The notes beneath the pieces are model-generated. The model made no database searches. It worked only from the letters and a program-made list of their open reading frames with translations, and was not told where the DNA came from. Made by a program: the position numbers and the translations under genes. DNA of 64,000 nt, from positions 1 through 64,000 of the forward strand of contig NZ_JALBGD010000001.1 in assembly GCF_023507705.1 (NCBI RefSeq), given 5' to 3'. This document shows, piece by piece, positions 55,470 to 64,000 of the stretch. This stretch comes from Stappia sp. WLB 29 (GTDB taxonomy: Bacteria; Pseudomonadota; Alphaproteobacteria; Rhizobiales; Stappiaceae). The stretch's first letter is position 1, and each line of letters opens with the position of its first letter.

Positions 55470-56485
55470 TGAAGCTGAGACCGCATCATGTCGCCGCGGC
55501 TCTCATGATCTCGACGGCGGTGCACGCCTCGGCGGTCGCCGTCATCATGCACGAGAGTTCCGGCACTCAGATCGAGGGCGGCGGCACGGTCCTGTCGGCC
55601 GAGCTCGGCGATGCCTTCGTCGATGCGCTGCAGGCCGGCGCCGATGGCGAGCACACCGAGGTGACGAGCGAAACATCGGATGTTGTCACGCCCATCGACG
55701 CGCCGGAGGGCGAGAAGCCCGTCGAGCACGCCACCGCGCTGGAAGAGTCCCTGAGCGAGGAAGCCGCTGCTCCCGACGTGCCGCACAGCGAGGCCGTGCC
55801 GCCGGAAGAGGTGGTGGAGGCCGTGGAGCCGCCGGCCGAGCCGACCCCGGTCGCCAGCGAGACCGCCGAGCCCCTGTCGCAGACCGCCGAGACGGTGCCG
55901 GCCGAGGCTCCCGAGGCCGCGCCCGTCCAGGCCAGCGTCTCGCCGGTCGAGGCGGAGCCCGTTCCCTCGACGGAGCGGCTGGAGGCGACCGCCGCCGTGC
56001 CGATGCCGCAGGCCCGGCCGAAGGACCTGAAGATCGCCGAGGTCCGCCGCGAAGCCCCGGCCCGCAAGGCCGACACCGTCAAGCGGCAGAAGGAGAAGGC
56101 CGCCAGCGCCCGCTCGAAGAAGACCGCCAGCGGCCACGGCGGCAATTCGAACGCCACCGCCAAGGCCGGTGGCTCCCGCAATGTCGGCAAGTCGAAGGAG
56201 TTCGGCAATGCCGACGCCTCCAACTACATGGGCAAGGTGCAAAGCAAGCTCGAGCGCGCGAAGCGGCGCGGCAGCGTCGGCCGCCAGCGGGGCATGGCGG
56301 TGGTAACTTTCGTCGTCGCCAGCAATGGCGGCCTCGCCGGCGTGCGTCTGGTCAGGAGCTCCGGCAACGAGACCGTCGACCGGGCGGCACTGAGCACGGT
56401 GCAGCGGGCGCAGCCTTTCCCCCCCATCCCGCCGGAGGCACGGCGTAAGAACTGGAGTTTCACCACGGAAATCGAGTTCGAGTGA
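55469..56485 (+). CDS. tonB: TonB energy transducer
   Basis: This 338-aa protein has an N-terminal membrane anchor (HHVAAALMISTAVHASAVAVI), a long Pro/Glu/Ala-rich periplasm-spanning region, a Lys/Arg-rich stretch near 185-220 and the C-terminal TonB domain starting at NYMGKVQSKLERAKRR. It transmits the proton force from ExbBD to the outer-membrane receptor. I placed the start at ATG 55469, with AGGGGAG ahead; GTG 55466 is an alternative. Confidence 0.9.
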   Translation: MKLRPHHVAAALMISTAVHASAVAVIMHESSGTQIEGGGTVLSAELGDAFVDALQAGADGEHTEVTSETSDVVTPIDAPEGEKPVEHATALEESLSEEAAAPDVPHSEAVPPEEVVEAVEPPAEPTPVASETAEPLSQTAETVPAEAPEAAPVQASVSPVEAEPVPSTERLEATAAVPMPQARPKDLKIAEVRREAPARKADTVKRQKEKAASARSKKTASGHGGNSNATAKAGGSRNVGKSKEFGNADASNYMGKVQSKLERAKRRGSVGRQRGMAVVTFVVASNGGLAGVRLVRSSGNETVDRAALSTVQRAQPFPPIPPEARRKNWSFTTEIEFE

Positions 56486-56643
56486 TTTTGAGACGCCGTT
56501 CTCGAAATTCGGCGATTTCGATAAGGAATGTTGCAAAATTCGTCTCAAGGCGTTGCAAGCCGGATATGCCCGGGCGGGACCACCGTCCAGGCCTTCGCTT
56601 TTTCCGGCCTTGTCCCCGTGCAGCCGCTCCAGGTAAGGCAACG

Positions 56644-57948
56644 TCAGCGCCGCCCGTCGGCCCTTTTCAGGTTGCGATGCGCCTTGTAGAGCTCATGCGC
56701 CACTTCCGCCCGGTCGTCGCGGTTACGCACGGCGATGTTGGCGTCGGTGGCGATCAGGCGCAGATGCGTGCGCAGGATGGTCGCGTGGTCGCTCCGGCAC
56801 ACGAGGGCCATGCGGCCGATGGCCTGGACCAGCCGCAGCACCACCATGACGTTGCCGCTCGCCGCCCGCCGCAGCGGATGGAGCGCGGTGCCGACGATCT
56901 CCTTCACCTCGATCAGCTCCAGCCAGACGCGCGGCTTGTCCTCCTCGTCGCAGATCAGCGACGAGGGCGCGCCGCGCTGCAGGATGATCGCCAGCGAGGC
57001 CGACAGCTGGTCCATGGCGCTGATCGCCGTATAGGAATCGTTGATGCCCGGCGACAGCGCCCGCAGCGCGATCTCGACGTTGAGATGGACGTTGAACAGG
57101 ATGTCCCCGTCGGCAGAGCGCGCGTCGGCCAGCAAGATCGAGCGGTGCACCGCCCCGGCCAGCGCCTTTTCGCTGCCGCCGACCCGGTGCAGGATCGCGA
57201 TCGGCGTCCCGGCGATGATGAAATGGCCCGGCCGCGCCACCACCTGGACGAACCCGTCCTGCTCGACGGCGTGGCGCAGCAGGGCTTCCGCCTGCACGGC
57301 TGTGACATAGCCGGAGGAGTGCGCGGTCACCGGGGTCCCCTCGCCATCCGGGATGGCATTCCGGTCGTCGGGCTCTTCCTTCGGCTCGTCCGCAAGCAGT
57401 CGGTCGATGGCGGCGCGCAGCGAGCGCTGGGTCCGGGCGATCTCGTTATCCACCATCACCCTGCGGGCCGTGTCGTGGACGAAATACACGACCCAGAAGA
57501 AGCTTGTGGTGGCCAGGGCGATGGCAATCGCTACCGAAAGGCGCGGCACCTCGTTTTCGCCGACCACATAGAGGACAAAGAGGGAATAGAGAAAGGTGGC
57601 GCCGAGCAGTCCGATGGTCGATTGATTGACACGATTGTCGGTAAACGTCTCCAGCAGCCGTGGTCCGATATTGCCCGCCGCCAGCGTGAACACCACCAGC
57701 GTCAGGGAATAGACGAGGCTGATGACGGTCATCATCGCTCCCGCGATCGTACCCAGCACGGAACGGGCGCCGCTGGTGGAAATGTTGAGGAACGGCAGCG
57801 CCTCGAAGACGGGATCGAACAGATCCGAACGGTCGATGGATACCGCCAGACCTGCCAGAAGCAGGCCGCAGATTGCCAGCACTGCCGGCACGAAGAGGAA
57901 CCCCCGCACCATGCGCTGCAACCGAAGCAGGGAAAGGCTCTTGAACAC
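56644..57948 (-). CDS. DUF2254 membrane protein
   Basis: This 434-aa protein has four transmembrane helices in its first ~150 residues ([15 protein letters not shown], then [20 protein letters not shown], then two more) and a long soluble C-terminal region. It matches the DUF2254 family, which has no established function. The GTG start has AGGAG five bases away. It is divergent from the extensin-like gene with only 10 bases between their start codons. Confidence 0.85.
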   Translation of the reverse strand: MFKSLSLLRLQRMVRGFLFVPAVLAICGLLLAGLAVSIDRSDLFDPVFEALPFLNISTSGARSVLGTIAGAMMTVISLVYSLTLVVFTLAAGNIGPRLLETFTDNRVNQSTIGLLGATFLYSLFVLYVVGENEVPRLSVAIAIALATTSFFWVVYFVHDTARRVMVDNEIARTQRSLRAAIDRLLADEPKEEPDDRNAIPDGEGTPVTAHSSGYVTAVQAEALLRHAVEQDGFVQVVARPGHFIIAGTPIAILHRVGGSEKALAGAVHRSILLADARSADGDILFNVHLNVEIALRALSPGINDSYTAISAMDQLSASLAIILQRGAPSSLICDEEDKPRVWLELIEVKEIVGTALHPLRRAASGNVMVVLRLVQAIGRMALVCRSDHATILRTHLRLIATDANIAVRNRDDRAEVAHELYKAHRNLKRADGRR

Positions 57949-57958
57949 GTCGTCTCCT

Positions 57959-58879
57959 GTGGAACAATCGTATCGGGCGCGGGCGCTGCCGCCCGTTGAC
58001 CTTGCAAGCCTATACGCTTGTTGCGGGGCGAGGCGAGCGGGGATTGCGTTTGCCGCAGGCCTGCTGCTGTCCGCTATGACGGCCGGGGCCGGCGCGAAGA
58101 CGCCGCTGCCGCAGCCAAGGCCGGCGCTTTCGGTCCCGCAGGCCGCAGCGCGGGGACAGGCGGAGGATATCCCGGCCGAAAAGCCCTTTCGGGAAACGGC
58201 CGGAGAGATCGCGATCCTGCCTCGCCGCAAGCCGGTTGTCCCCGCTTCGGAGCTCGCGCGCGGCGCGACGGAGGCCGGGAACAACCGGGTCGCGAGCGTT
58301 TCTCCGGGCGTGGATAGCCGTGCTCCGGACGGCGAGGCCGTGACGGGGTGCATCGCGGCATTGCGCCAGCTCGGCGCCGTTTTCGAGCGGTTGCCGCCGG
58401 TCGAGGCGCCCGGTGCCTGCGGCATCGAGGATGCCGTCTCCGTCTCGGCGGTCGGCGGCATGGCGCTGGTTCCCGAAGCCGTGCTGTCCTGCGATACGGC
58501 GGCCGTCGCCGCGCGCTTCGCCGCACAGGTCGTCGCCCCGCTGGCAAGCTCCACGTTCGGCTCCGACGTCGCCCAGATCCGCGTCGCGGCCTCCTATCAT
58601 TGCCGTGGCCGCAACCGCATTGCCGGCGCGAGGCTCAGCGAGCATTCCTTCGGCCGGGCCGTCGATATCCGCGGGCTCATTCTGAAGGACGGGCGGGAGT
58701 TCGCCGTTGCCCCGCGCCAGACCGGCAGCGATGCCGGCGAGGCGATGCGGCTGCAGAAAGCGCTGCGGGCCGCGGCGTGCGGACCCTTCACCACCGTGCT
58801 CGGTCCCGGCTCCGATGCCTATCACGACGACCACTTCCACCTCGACACGAAGCCGCGCCGCTCGCCTTATTGCCGCTAG
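57959..58879 (+). CDS. Extensin-like/D-Ala-D-Ala carboxypeptidase-fold periplasmic protein
   Basis: This protein of about 306 aa has a signal-like hydrophobic segment ([18 protein letters not shown]), a Pro-rich linker and a C-terminal extensin-like domain. The domain has [13 protein letters not shown] and DDHFHLD, the zinc-ligand pattern of VanY/LAS-type peptidases, and several Cys. It probably acts on the cell wall. The start is uncertain: GTG 57959 lacks a ribosome site and TTG 57941 lies inside the divergent gene's start region. Confidence 0.7.
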   Translation: MEQSYRARALPPVDLASLYACCGARRAGIAFAAGLLLSAMTAGAGAKTPLPQPRPALSVPQAAARGQAEDIPAEKPFRETAGEIAILPRRKPVVPASELARGATEAGNNRVASVSPGVDSRAPDGEAVTGCIAALRQLGAVFERLPPVEAPGACGIEDAVSVSAVGGMALVPEAVLSCDTAAVAARFAAQVVAPLASSTFGSDVAQIRVAASYHCRGRNRIAGARLSEHSFGRAVDIRGLILKDGREFAVAPRQTGSDAGEAMRLQKALRAAACGPFTTVLGPGSDAYHDDHFHLDTKPRRSPYCR

Positions 58880-59000
58880 CGTAGGGGGATACGGTTTCGT
58901 TCGACAGGATGACACAGATCAAGGCCGGCCCCGTTTGTCTCTGGCAAGATCGGTATGCGGCCGTCGAGCCGCGACCCACCGAACGTTCATCGAGGCTGCC

Positions 59001-60830
59001 ATGACCAGGCGCGCGCAAAACAAAGCTGAACTCTTTGCCGGGACAGCCCTTGCCGCGGCGGGTACCCCGTCGGCGACACTGCCGGCCCGGTCGCCGCAGC
59101 CCCCCGAACCGGCCCGTCATCTGCACGAAACGATGGATCGCAGCGTGCGCGCGGCGGTGGCGCGGGTCACCGGTGGCCTCTCGCCGCATGCCTTCATCGA
59201 GGCCTGGAGCGACTGGGCGCTGCATATGAGCCGGGCGCCCGGGCGCCAGCTGGAACTGGTCGAGCGCGCGCAGGAAAATGCGCTGAAACTGGCGGCGGCC
59301 TGCCTGCCGGGCGCCGAGGGCGAGGCTCGCGCGCCCTTTGCGCCCAAGGCTTTCGACCACCGTTTCGACCATCCGGACTGGGAGATGCTGCCCTTCCGCA
59401 CTTGGAAACAGGGCTTCCTCGCCGTTCAGGACTGGTGGGATCATGCGACCGACCGCCTGCGCGGTCTGGAGGAGCAGGATGCCAATCGGACCCGTTTCAT
59501 GGCGCGGCAGGCGCTCGACGTGGTTTCGCCCTCCAACTTCCCCTTGACCAATCCGGAGATCATCGAGGCGAGCATCCGCCAGGGCGGGCGCAATTTCGTG
59601 GAAGGGGCGGGGCATTTCTCGCAGGACCTCGTCAAGACGCTGACCCAGCGCCACGACCCGCCGCCCGAGGGCTTCAGGCTCGGAACCGACCTTGCCTGCA
59701 CTCCCGGCACCGTTGTCTACCGCAATGATATCCTTGAGCTTATCCAGTATGCGCCGACAACCGAGAAGGTGCAGGCCGAGCCGATCCTGATCGTTCCGGC
59801 CTGGATCATGAAATACTACATTCTCGACCTGTCGCCGCAGAACTCGATGGTGAAATACCTCGTCGATCATGGCTTTACGGTCTTCATGATCTCCTGGGTG
59901 AACCCGACCGCCGCGCAGGCTGATCTGTCGCTGGAGGACTATCGCAAGCGCGGCGTCATGGCGGCGCTGGACGCCATTTCCGCCATCGTCCCGGACCAAC
60001 GCATTCACGCCGTCGGCTATTGTCTCGGCGGCACGATGCTGGCGATTGCCGCGGCCACCATGGCGCGGGATTGCGACCAGCGCCTCGCCTCGGTCACGCT
60101 GATGGCGGCGCAGGTGGACTTCGTCGAGGCCGGGGAATTGCTGCTCTTTCTCGACGAGAGCCAAGTGGCCTTCCTGGAGGACATGATGTGGGATCAGGGT
60201 TATCTCGACCGCCCGCAAATGGCCCGCACTTTCGCCGCTATACGTGCCGAGGACCTGATCTATACCCGGGCCGTGCGGCGCTATCTGCTCGGCCAGAACG
60301 ATCTTCCCACCGACATCGGCGTCTGGAACGGGGATACGACCCGCATGCCGGCACGCATGCACTCGCAGTATCTGCGGGGCTTGTTCCTGGAAAACCGGCT
60401 GACGGCCGGCCGCTTCGCGGTCGAGGGGCGCGTCATTGCCTTGAAGGACATCTCCGCGCCGATGTTCGTCGTGGCGACCGAGACCGATCACATCGCGCCG
60501 TGGACATCCGTCTACAAGACCCAGCTTTTCACGGACAACGACCTGACTTTCGTGCTGACCAAGGGCGGGCATAACGGCGGCATCCTCAGCGAGCCGGGCC
60601 ATCCGCGCCGGCACTATCGCCTGTCGCATCGCCCGGTCGGCGCCCATTATTCCGGTCCCGACGGCTGGCAGGACCGGCACCGGCCGCGCCCCGGCTCCTG
60701 GTGGCCGGAATGGTCCGCCTGGCTTCTCGCGCGCAGCAGCGGGGAGGGGGTACCTCCGGCCATCGGCGCGCCGGACAAGGGGTTACCCCCGCTGGAGCCG
60801 GCACCTGGCAGCTACATTCACCTGATGTGA
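59001..60830 (+). CDS. phaC: Class I poly(3-hydroxyalkanoate) synthase
   Basis: This 609-aa PHA polymerase joins 3-hydroxyacyl-CoA units. The lipase-box-like nucleophile Cys341 is in GYCLGG, the catalytic Asp is in ATETDHIAPW (near 495) and the His is His524 in KGGHNGGI. The alpha/beta-hydrolase core and length fit class I. No phaA, phaB, phaZ or phaR is adjacent. The N-terminal ~50 residues are variable. Confidence 0.9.
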   Translation: MTRRAQNKAELFAGTALAAAGTPSATLPARSPQPPEPARHLHETMDRSVRAAVARVTGGLSPHAFIEAWSDWALHMSRAPGRQLELVERAQENALKLAAACLPGAEGEARAPFAPKAFDHRFDHPDWEMLPFRTWKQGFLAVQDWWDHATDRLRGLEEQDANRTRFMARQALDVVSPSNFPLTNPEIIEASIRQGGRNFVEGAGHFSQDLVKTLTQRHDPPPEGFRLGTDLACTPGTVVYRNDILELIQYAPTTEKVQAEPILIVPAWIMKYYILDLSPQNSMVKYLVDHGFTVFMISWVNPTAAQADLSLEDYRKRGVMAALDAISAIVPDQRIHAVGYCLGGTMLAIAAATMARDCDQRLASVTLMAAQVDFVEAGELLLFLDESQVAFLEDMMWDQGYLDRPQMARTFAAIRAEDLIYTRAVRRYLLGQNDLPTDIGVWNGDTTRMPARMHSQYLRGLFLENRLTAGRFAVEGRVIALKDISAPMFVVATETDHIAPWTSVYKTQLFTDNDLTFVLTKGGHNGGILSEPGHPRRHYRLSHRPVGAHYSGPDGWQDRHRPRPGSWWPEWSAWLLARSSGEGVPPAIGAPDKGLPPLEPAPGSYIHLM

Positions 60831-60858
60831 GCAGCATGTGTGGAGGGGATAAAAAACA

Positions 60859-60873
60859 TGAGTTAAATACTCT
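60859..60873. promoter_or_regulatory. IRO-like box ahead of the second Fe-type ABC importer
   Basis: TGAGTTAAATACTCT matches TGA-N9-TCA at five of six fixed positions and contains the inverted GAGT...ACTC pair seen in IRO boxes. It lies 64 bases ahead of the binding-protein start, consistent with iron control. Confidence 0.5.
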
Positions 60874-60936
60874 TGAATTGATTGCCCCACCGGAGTAGCT
60901 CTCGCGCATCCCCCTCAGACGCGCGGACCAATCCTC

Positions 60937-61956
60937 ATGTCTTCCAGCTTCTCTCTCGCCGCCGCCACGCTCGCGCTGGCCACCCTTGCCCTTGGGTCCG
61001 CCGCCCGTGCCGAGCCGACCAGCTATCCGCTGACGATCGAAAACTGCGGTGCGACGGTCACGTTCGAGAAGGCCCCGCAGCGCGCGGTTGCGCTCGGCCA
61101 GAACAGCGCCGAAATCCTGCTGCTGCTCGGGCTGGAGGACCGTCTTGCCGCATCGGCCTTCTGGCCGACCAAGGTGCTGCCGGAGCTCGCCGAGGCGAAC
61201 GAGAAGGTGAAGCTGCTGACCGTGGAGCTGCCGACGCTGGAATCGATCCTGGCCGAGGAGCCGGATTTCATCGCAGCCCAGCTGCCGCTGCTGCTCGGGC
61301 CCGACAGCAAGGTGTCCAAGCGCGAGGATTTCGAAGCGCTCGGGATCCCCAGTTACCTGGCGCCGGGTATCTGCAACACCCGCAAGGATACCGGCGACTT
61401 CTATGGCAGCCGCCAGCAGCTGTGGAACATGGATCTCCTGTTCCAGGAGATCGACGAGCTTTCGCGGATCTTCGACGTCGCCGATCGCGGCCAGAAGCTG
61501 ATCGCGGACTTCAAGAAGCGCGAGGCGGACCTGCGCGCCCGTCTCGGGGACAATCCGGACCTGACCTTCCTGTTCTGGTTCTCCAGCCCGTCGGTTGCGG
61601 ACGATGCCTATCTCGGCGGCAAGAACGGTGCCTCCGGCTTCATCGCCGACGTGCTGGGTGGCCGCAACGCCATCACCACCGAGGCCGAATGGCCGACGGT
61701 CGGCTGGGAAGGCATCATCGCCGCCAATCCGACGGTGATCGTCGCCGCCTCCCTCGACCGCAACCGCTGGGACCTCGACAAGGCGGAAAACAAGATCGCC
61801 TTCCTGAAGGGCGATCCGACCGTCAGCCAGATGGAGGCGGTGCAGAAGGGCTATATCGTCACGATGAACGGGGCGGCGATGAACCCGACCATCCGCACCA
61901 TCTACGGCGCGGAGGAAGTCGCCGCGCAGCTCGAGGCGCTCGGACTGCTGAAGTGA
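60937..61956 (+). CDS. Fe-siderophore-type ABC binding protein
   Basis: This 339-aa periplasmic binding protein has a signal peptide (LAAATLALATLALGSAARA) and the class III opening ENCGATVTFEKAPQRAV. It resembles FepB-like proteins for iron chelates more than HmuT. It lies in a tight operon with its permease (overlapping GTGA) and ATPase. The IRO-like box supports iron regulation, so it may import the siderophore suggested by the left end of the window; no adjacent receptor gene is present to confirm this. Confidence 0.85.
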   Translation: MSSSFSLAAATLALATLALGSAARAEPTSYPLTIENCGATVTFEKAPQRAVALGQNSAEILLLLGLEDRLAASAFWPTKVLPELAEANEKVKLLTVELPTLESILAEEPDFIAAQLPLLLGPDSKVSKREDFEALGIPSYLAPGICNTRKDTGDFYGSRQQLWNMDLLFQEIDELSRIFDVADRGQKLIADFKKREADLRARLGDNPDLTFLFWFSSPSVADDAYLGGKNGASGFIADVLGGRNAITTEAEWPTVGWEGIIAANPTVIVAASLDRNRWDLDKAENKIAFLKGDPTVSQMEAVQKGYIVTMNGAAMNPTIRTIYGAEEVAAQLEALGLLK

Positions 61957-62987
61957 GGCTATCCCCGTCGAGGGCGAGCCTGCAGTTCGCCGCATTGGTG
62001 GTCGGATCGCTGGCCGTCCTGGTGCTGGCGATCGCCACGGCGGTGGGGATAGGCGAGATGCACATCCCGCTGCGCACCGTGGCGCTCGCCGTGACCAACC
62101 AGTTCGGCTGGACCTCCGCCGACATCAGCCGGATCCAGGCCAGCGTCATCTGGGACCTGCGGCTCAGCCGTGCGCTCGTCGCCGCCCTGTGCGGCGCCGG
62201 CCTGGCCATGTGCGGCGCTATCCTCCAGTCGCTGCTGCGCAATGCCCTGGCCGAGCCCTATGTGCTCGGCATCTCGGCAGGCGCCTCCACGGGGGCCGTC
62301 GCGGTGATTATCCTCGGCGTCGGCGCCGGGGCGATCTCGCTCTCGATGGGCGCATTCGCCGGGGCGCTGGCGGCCTTCGTCTTCGTGGCGGTCCTCTCCG
62401 GCGGCGGGCGGGGCGGGGCCGACCGCACCATCCTGTCCGGCGTCGCGGCCGCCCAGCTTTTCAACGCGCTCACCGCCTATATCGTCACCACCTCGGGCAA
62501 TGCCCAGCAGGCGCGCGACGTGATGTTCTGGCTGCTCGGCAGCCTCGGCGGCGTGCGCTGGCCCGAGTTCCAGTTGCTGGCCGTGGTGGTCGCGATCGGC
62601 CTCGGCGTGTGCATCTGGTATGCACGGGCGCTCGATGCCTTCACTTTCGGCGATGACGCCGCCGCTTCCATGGGGATATCCGTGGAGCGCGTCAGACTTG
62701 TCCTCTTCGCCGTTACCGCAGTGATGACGGCGACCATCGTCAGCATGGTCGGATCCATCGGCTTCGTCGGCCTGGTGGTTCCGCACGCGGTGCGCTTCCT
62801 CATCGGGCCCGGACACATGCGGTTGCTGCCCGCCTGCCTGCTGGTCGGAGCCGTGTTCATGGTGCTCGCCGACATCGTCTCGCGCAGCGTCATGCAGCAG
62901 CAGACACTGCCGATCGGCATCGTCACGGCGTTGGTGGGCGTGCCGTGTTTTGCGTTGATACTTTACCGCGCGAGGCCCGCAACATGA
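61953..62987 (+). CDS. FecCD-type ABC permease
   Basis: This 344-aa permease has about ten transmembrane helices with the LRLSRALVAALCGAGLAMCGA segment and GFVGLVVPHAVRF coupling loop. The GTG start overlaps the binding-protein stop (GTGA), which fixes its position. It forms the channel of the Fe-type importer. Confidence 0.88.
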   Translation: MRLSPSRASLQFAALVVGSLAVLVLAIATAVGIGEMHIPLRTVALAVTNQFGWTSADISRIQASVIWDLRLSRALVAALCGAGLAMCGAILQSLLRNALAEPYVLGISAGASTGAVAVIILGVGAGAISLSMGAFAGALAAFVFVAVLSGGGRGGADRTILSGVAAAQLFNALTAYIVTTSGNAQQARDVMFWLLGSLGGVRWPEFQLLAVVVAIGLGVCIWYARALDAFTFGDDAAASMGISVERVRLVLFAVTAVMTATIVSMVGSIGFVGLVVPHAVRFLIGPGHMRLLPACLLVGAVFMVLADIVSRSVMQQQTLPIGIVTALVGVPCFALILYRARPAT

Positions 62988-63742
62988 GCGTTCGCGCCGA
63001 AAATCTCGTGTGGCGCGTCGGGGGCAAGACCATTGTCGACGACGTGTCGTTCGACGTCGAGCCGGGCAGGGTGCTCGGGCTGCTTGGGCCGAACGGCTCG
63101 GGCAAGTCGTCGCTGCTGCGCCTGCTGGCTGGCCTGCGACGCCCGGCTTCGGGCCGTGTGCTGCTCGACGGCACGGATATCGCTCGGAGCGGCCGTCGGG
63201 AGCTGGCGCGGCGCGTGGCGCTGGTCCAGCAGCATGCCGCGACTGATGTGAACGTAACGGTGGAGGACGTGGTGCGGCTCGGCCGCACGCCGCATCGCGG
63301 TCCGCTCGCGGCCTGGCGGCCGGCCGACACCCGGGCCGTCGACACCGCCCTGGAGCAGGTCGGCATGACCGGATTCCGCCGTCAGTCTTGGCACAGCCTG
63401 TCGGGCGGCGAGCGCCAGCGCGTCCACATCGCCCGCGCTCTGGCCCAGCAGCCGCGCGAGCTGTTTCTCGACGAGCCGACCAACCATCTCGACATCCAGC
63501 ACCAATTGGAGTTGCTGCGCCTCGTCTCGCAGCTCGGGCTGACGACCATCGTCGCGCTGCACGATCTCAACCACGCCGCGATGTTCTGCGACCGGCTGCT
63601 GGTGCTGCACCGGGGACAGGTCGTGGCGAGCGGGGCGCCGGCCGAGGTGCTTAACCCGGACCTCCTGCGCGATGTGTTTCGCGTCGACTGCGACTTCCTG
63701 CGCTCGGACGACGACATCCTCAGGATCCTATACCGCAAATAG
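62984..63742 (+). CDS. ABC transporter ATPase (FecE/FepC type)
   Basis: This 252-aa ATPase has Walker A GPNGSGKSS (near 36), the signature LSGGERQRVHIARAL (near 138), Walker B LFLDEPTNHLDI and the H-loop ALHDLNHA. Its ATG overlaps the permease stop (ATGA). It powers the preceding importer. Confidence 0.9.
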   Translation: MSVRAENLVWRVGGKTIVDDVSFDVEPGRVLGLLGPNGSGKSSLLRLLAGLRRPASGRVLLDGTDIARSGRRELARRVALVQQHAATDVNVTVEDVVRLGRTPHRGPLAAWRPADTRAVDTALEQVGMTGFRRQSWHSLSGGERQRVHIARALAQQPRELFLDEPTNHLDIQHQLELLRLVSQLGLTTIVALHDLNHAAMFCDRLLVLHRGQVVASGAPAEVLNPDLLRDVFRVDCDFLRSDDDILRILYRK

Positions 63743-63754
63743 ATTGGCTGGCGC

Positions 63755-64000
63755 TCAGTCGGCGGAGGCGGAATACGTCAATACGTCTGCCATCAGCAGG
63801 TCGGCGATGGTGAAGCGCCCGGCTGCGAGCCGTTCACGCGCGGCAACCACTCTCTCCGTGTGCTTCACGCGGATCTCCAGGAATCGATCCAGCGTCTTGA
63901 GGCCCGGGTGGCGGACGTGTCGCCGACGAATCTGGCGAGCGACCAGGGAAGACTGTCCATCTAGGAACAGCAGGCTGGTTTCGGAAGGCCTGAAGCAGAG
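63755..64000 (-). CDS. GST-like protein, C-terminal part (cut by window end)
   Basis: An open frame on the minus strand runs from the window edge to a stop at 63755 (81 codons visible). The last ~40 residues, LAAGRFTIADLLMADVL in particular, look like the C-terminal helical domain of glutathione S-transferases. Upstream residues do not match well and the start is outside the window. Confidence 0.4.
   Translation of the reverse strand, partial: LCFRPSETSLLFLDGQSSLVARQIRRRHVRHPGLKTLDRFLEIRVKHTERVVAARERLAAGRFTIADLLMADVLTYSASAD

Overview
The window comes from a high-GC alphaproteobacterium, most likely of the order Hyphomicrobiales (Stappia/Roseibium-like). The signs are hmuRSTUV haem uptake with TGA-N9-TCA (RirA-type, IRO) operators, a znuABC/zur locus with alphaproteobacterial Zur boxes, a class I PHA synthase, and short dispersed repeats typical of rhizobial intergenic DNA. 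No phage, transposase or CRISPR was seen. The placement is an inference; no marker gene fixes the genus.

Region 1 (0.45-25.5 kb) is the striking part. It looks like one large, apparently undescribed biosynthetic locus. The left + operon encodes a tandem EctC-like cupin, an IucD-like amine N-monooxygenase, a type C IucA/IucC (NIS) synthetase and a 2OG-Fe(II) oxygenase. The central minus-strand block encodes an acyl-CoA-dehydrogenase-like enzyme, a carrier protein, a B12-type radical SAM enzyme, two KASIII-like proteins (one without the nucleophilic Cys), a HIBCH-like hydratase/hydrolase and a 14-TM exporter. The right + block encodes a LysR regulator, dihydroxy-acid dehydratase, a TRAP transporter, a PLP-binding protein, a kinase-like protein of unknown role and a stand-alone adenylation domain. 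Together these suggest an amino acid loaded on a carrier protein, oxidised, extended and C-methylated, and then joined to N-hydroxy-amine/NIS chemistry: a possible new siderophore or metallophore-like metabolite.

Region 2 (25.6-38.2 kb) is catabolic. It holds a tRNA-Cys, an Lrp regulator divergent from a five-gene overlapping operon (thiolase, CoA ligase, two DUF296/PPC proteins, SDR), and a bkd operon (acyl-CoA dehydrogenase, E1alpha, E1beta, E2, E3) divergent from a second Lrp regulator.

Region 3 (38.2-47 kb) handles cobalamin and zinc. A cobalamin riboswitch precedes a small ORF, a DUF1636 protein and an ABC importer. Next come a COG0523 GTPase with its own Zur box, znuA, znuCB and zur.

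Region 4 (47-64 kb) is haem/iron uptake: hmuSTUV divergent from a haem receptor, exbB-exbD-exbD-tonB, then DUF2254, an extensin-like protein, phaC, a second Fe-siderophore ABC importer behind an IRO-like site, and the 3' part of a GST-like gene at the window edge. Iron, zinc and B12 acquisition therefore sit next to a locus that would itself need iron and cobalamin.
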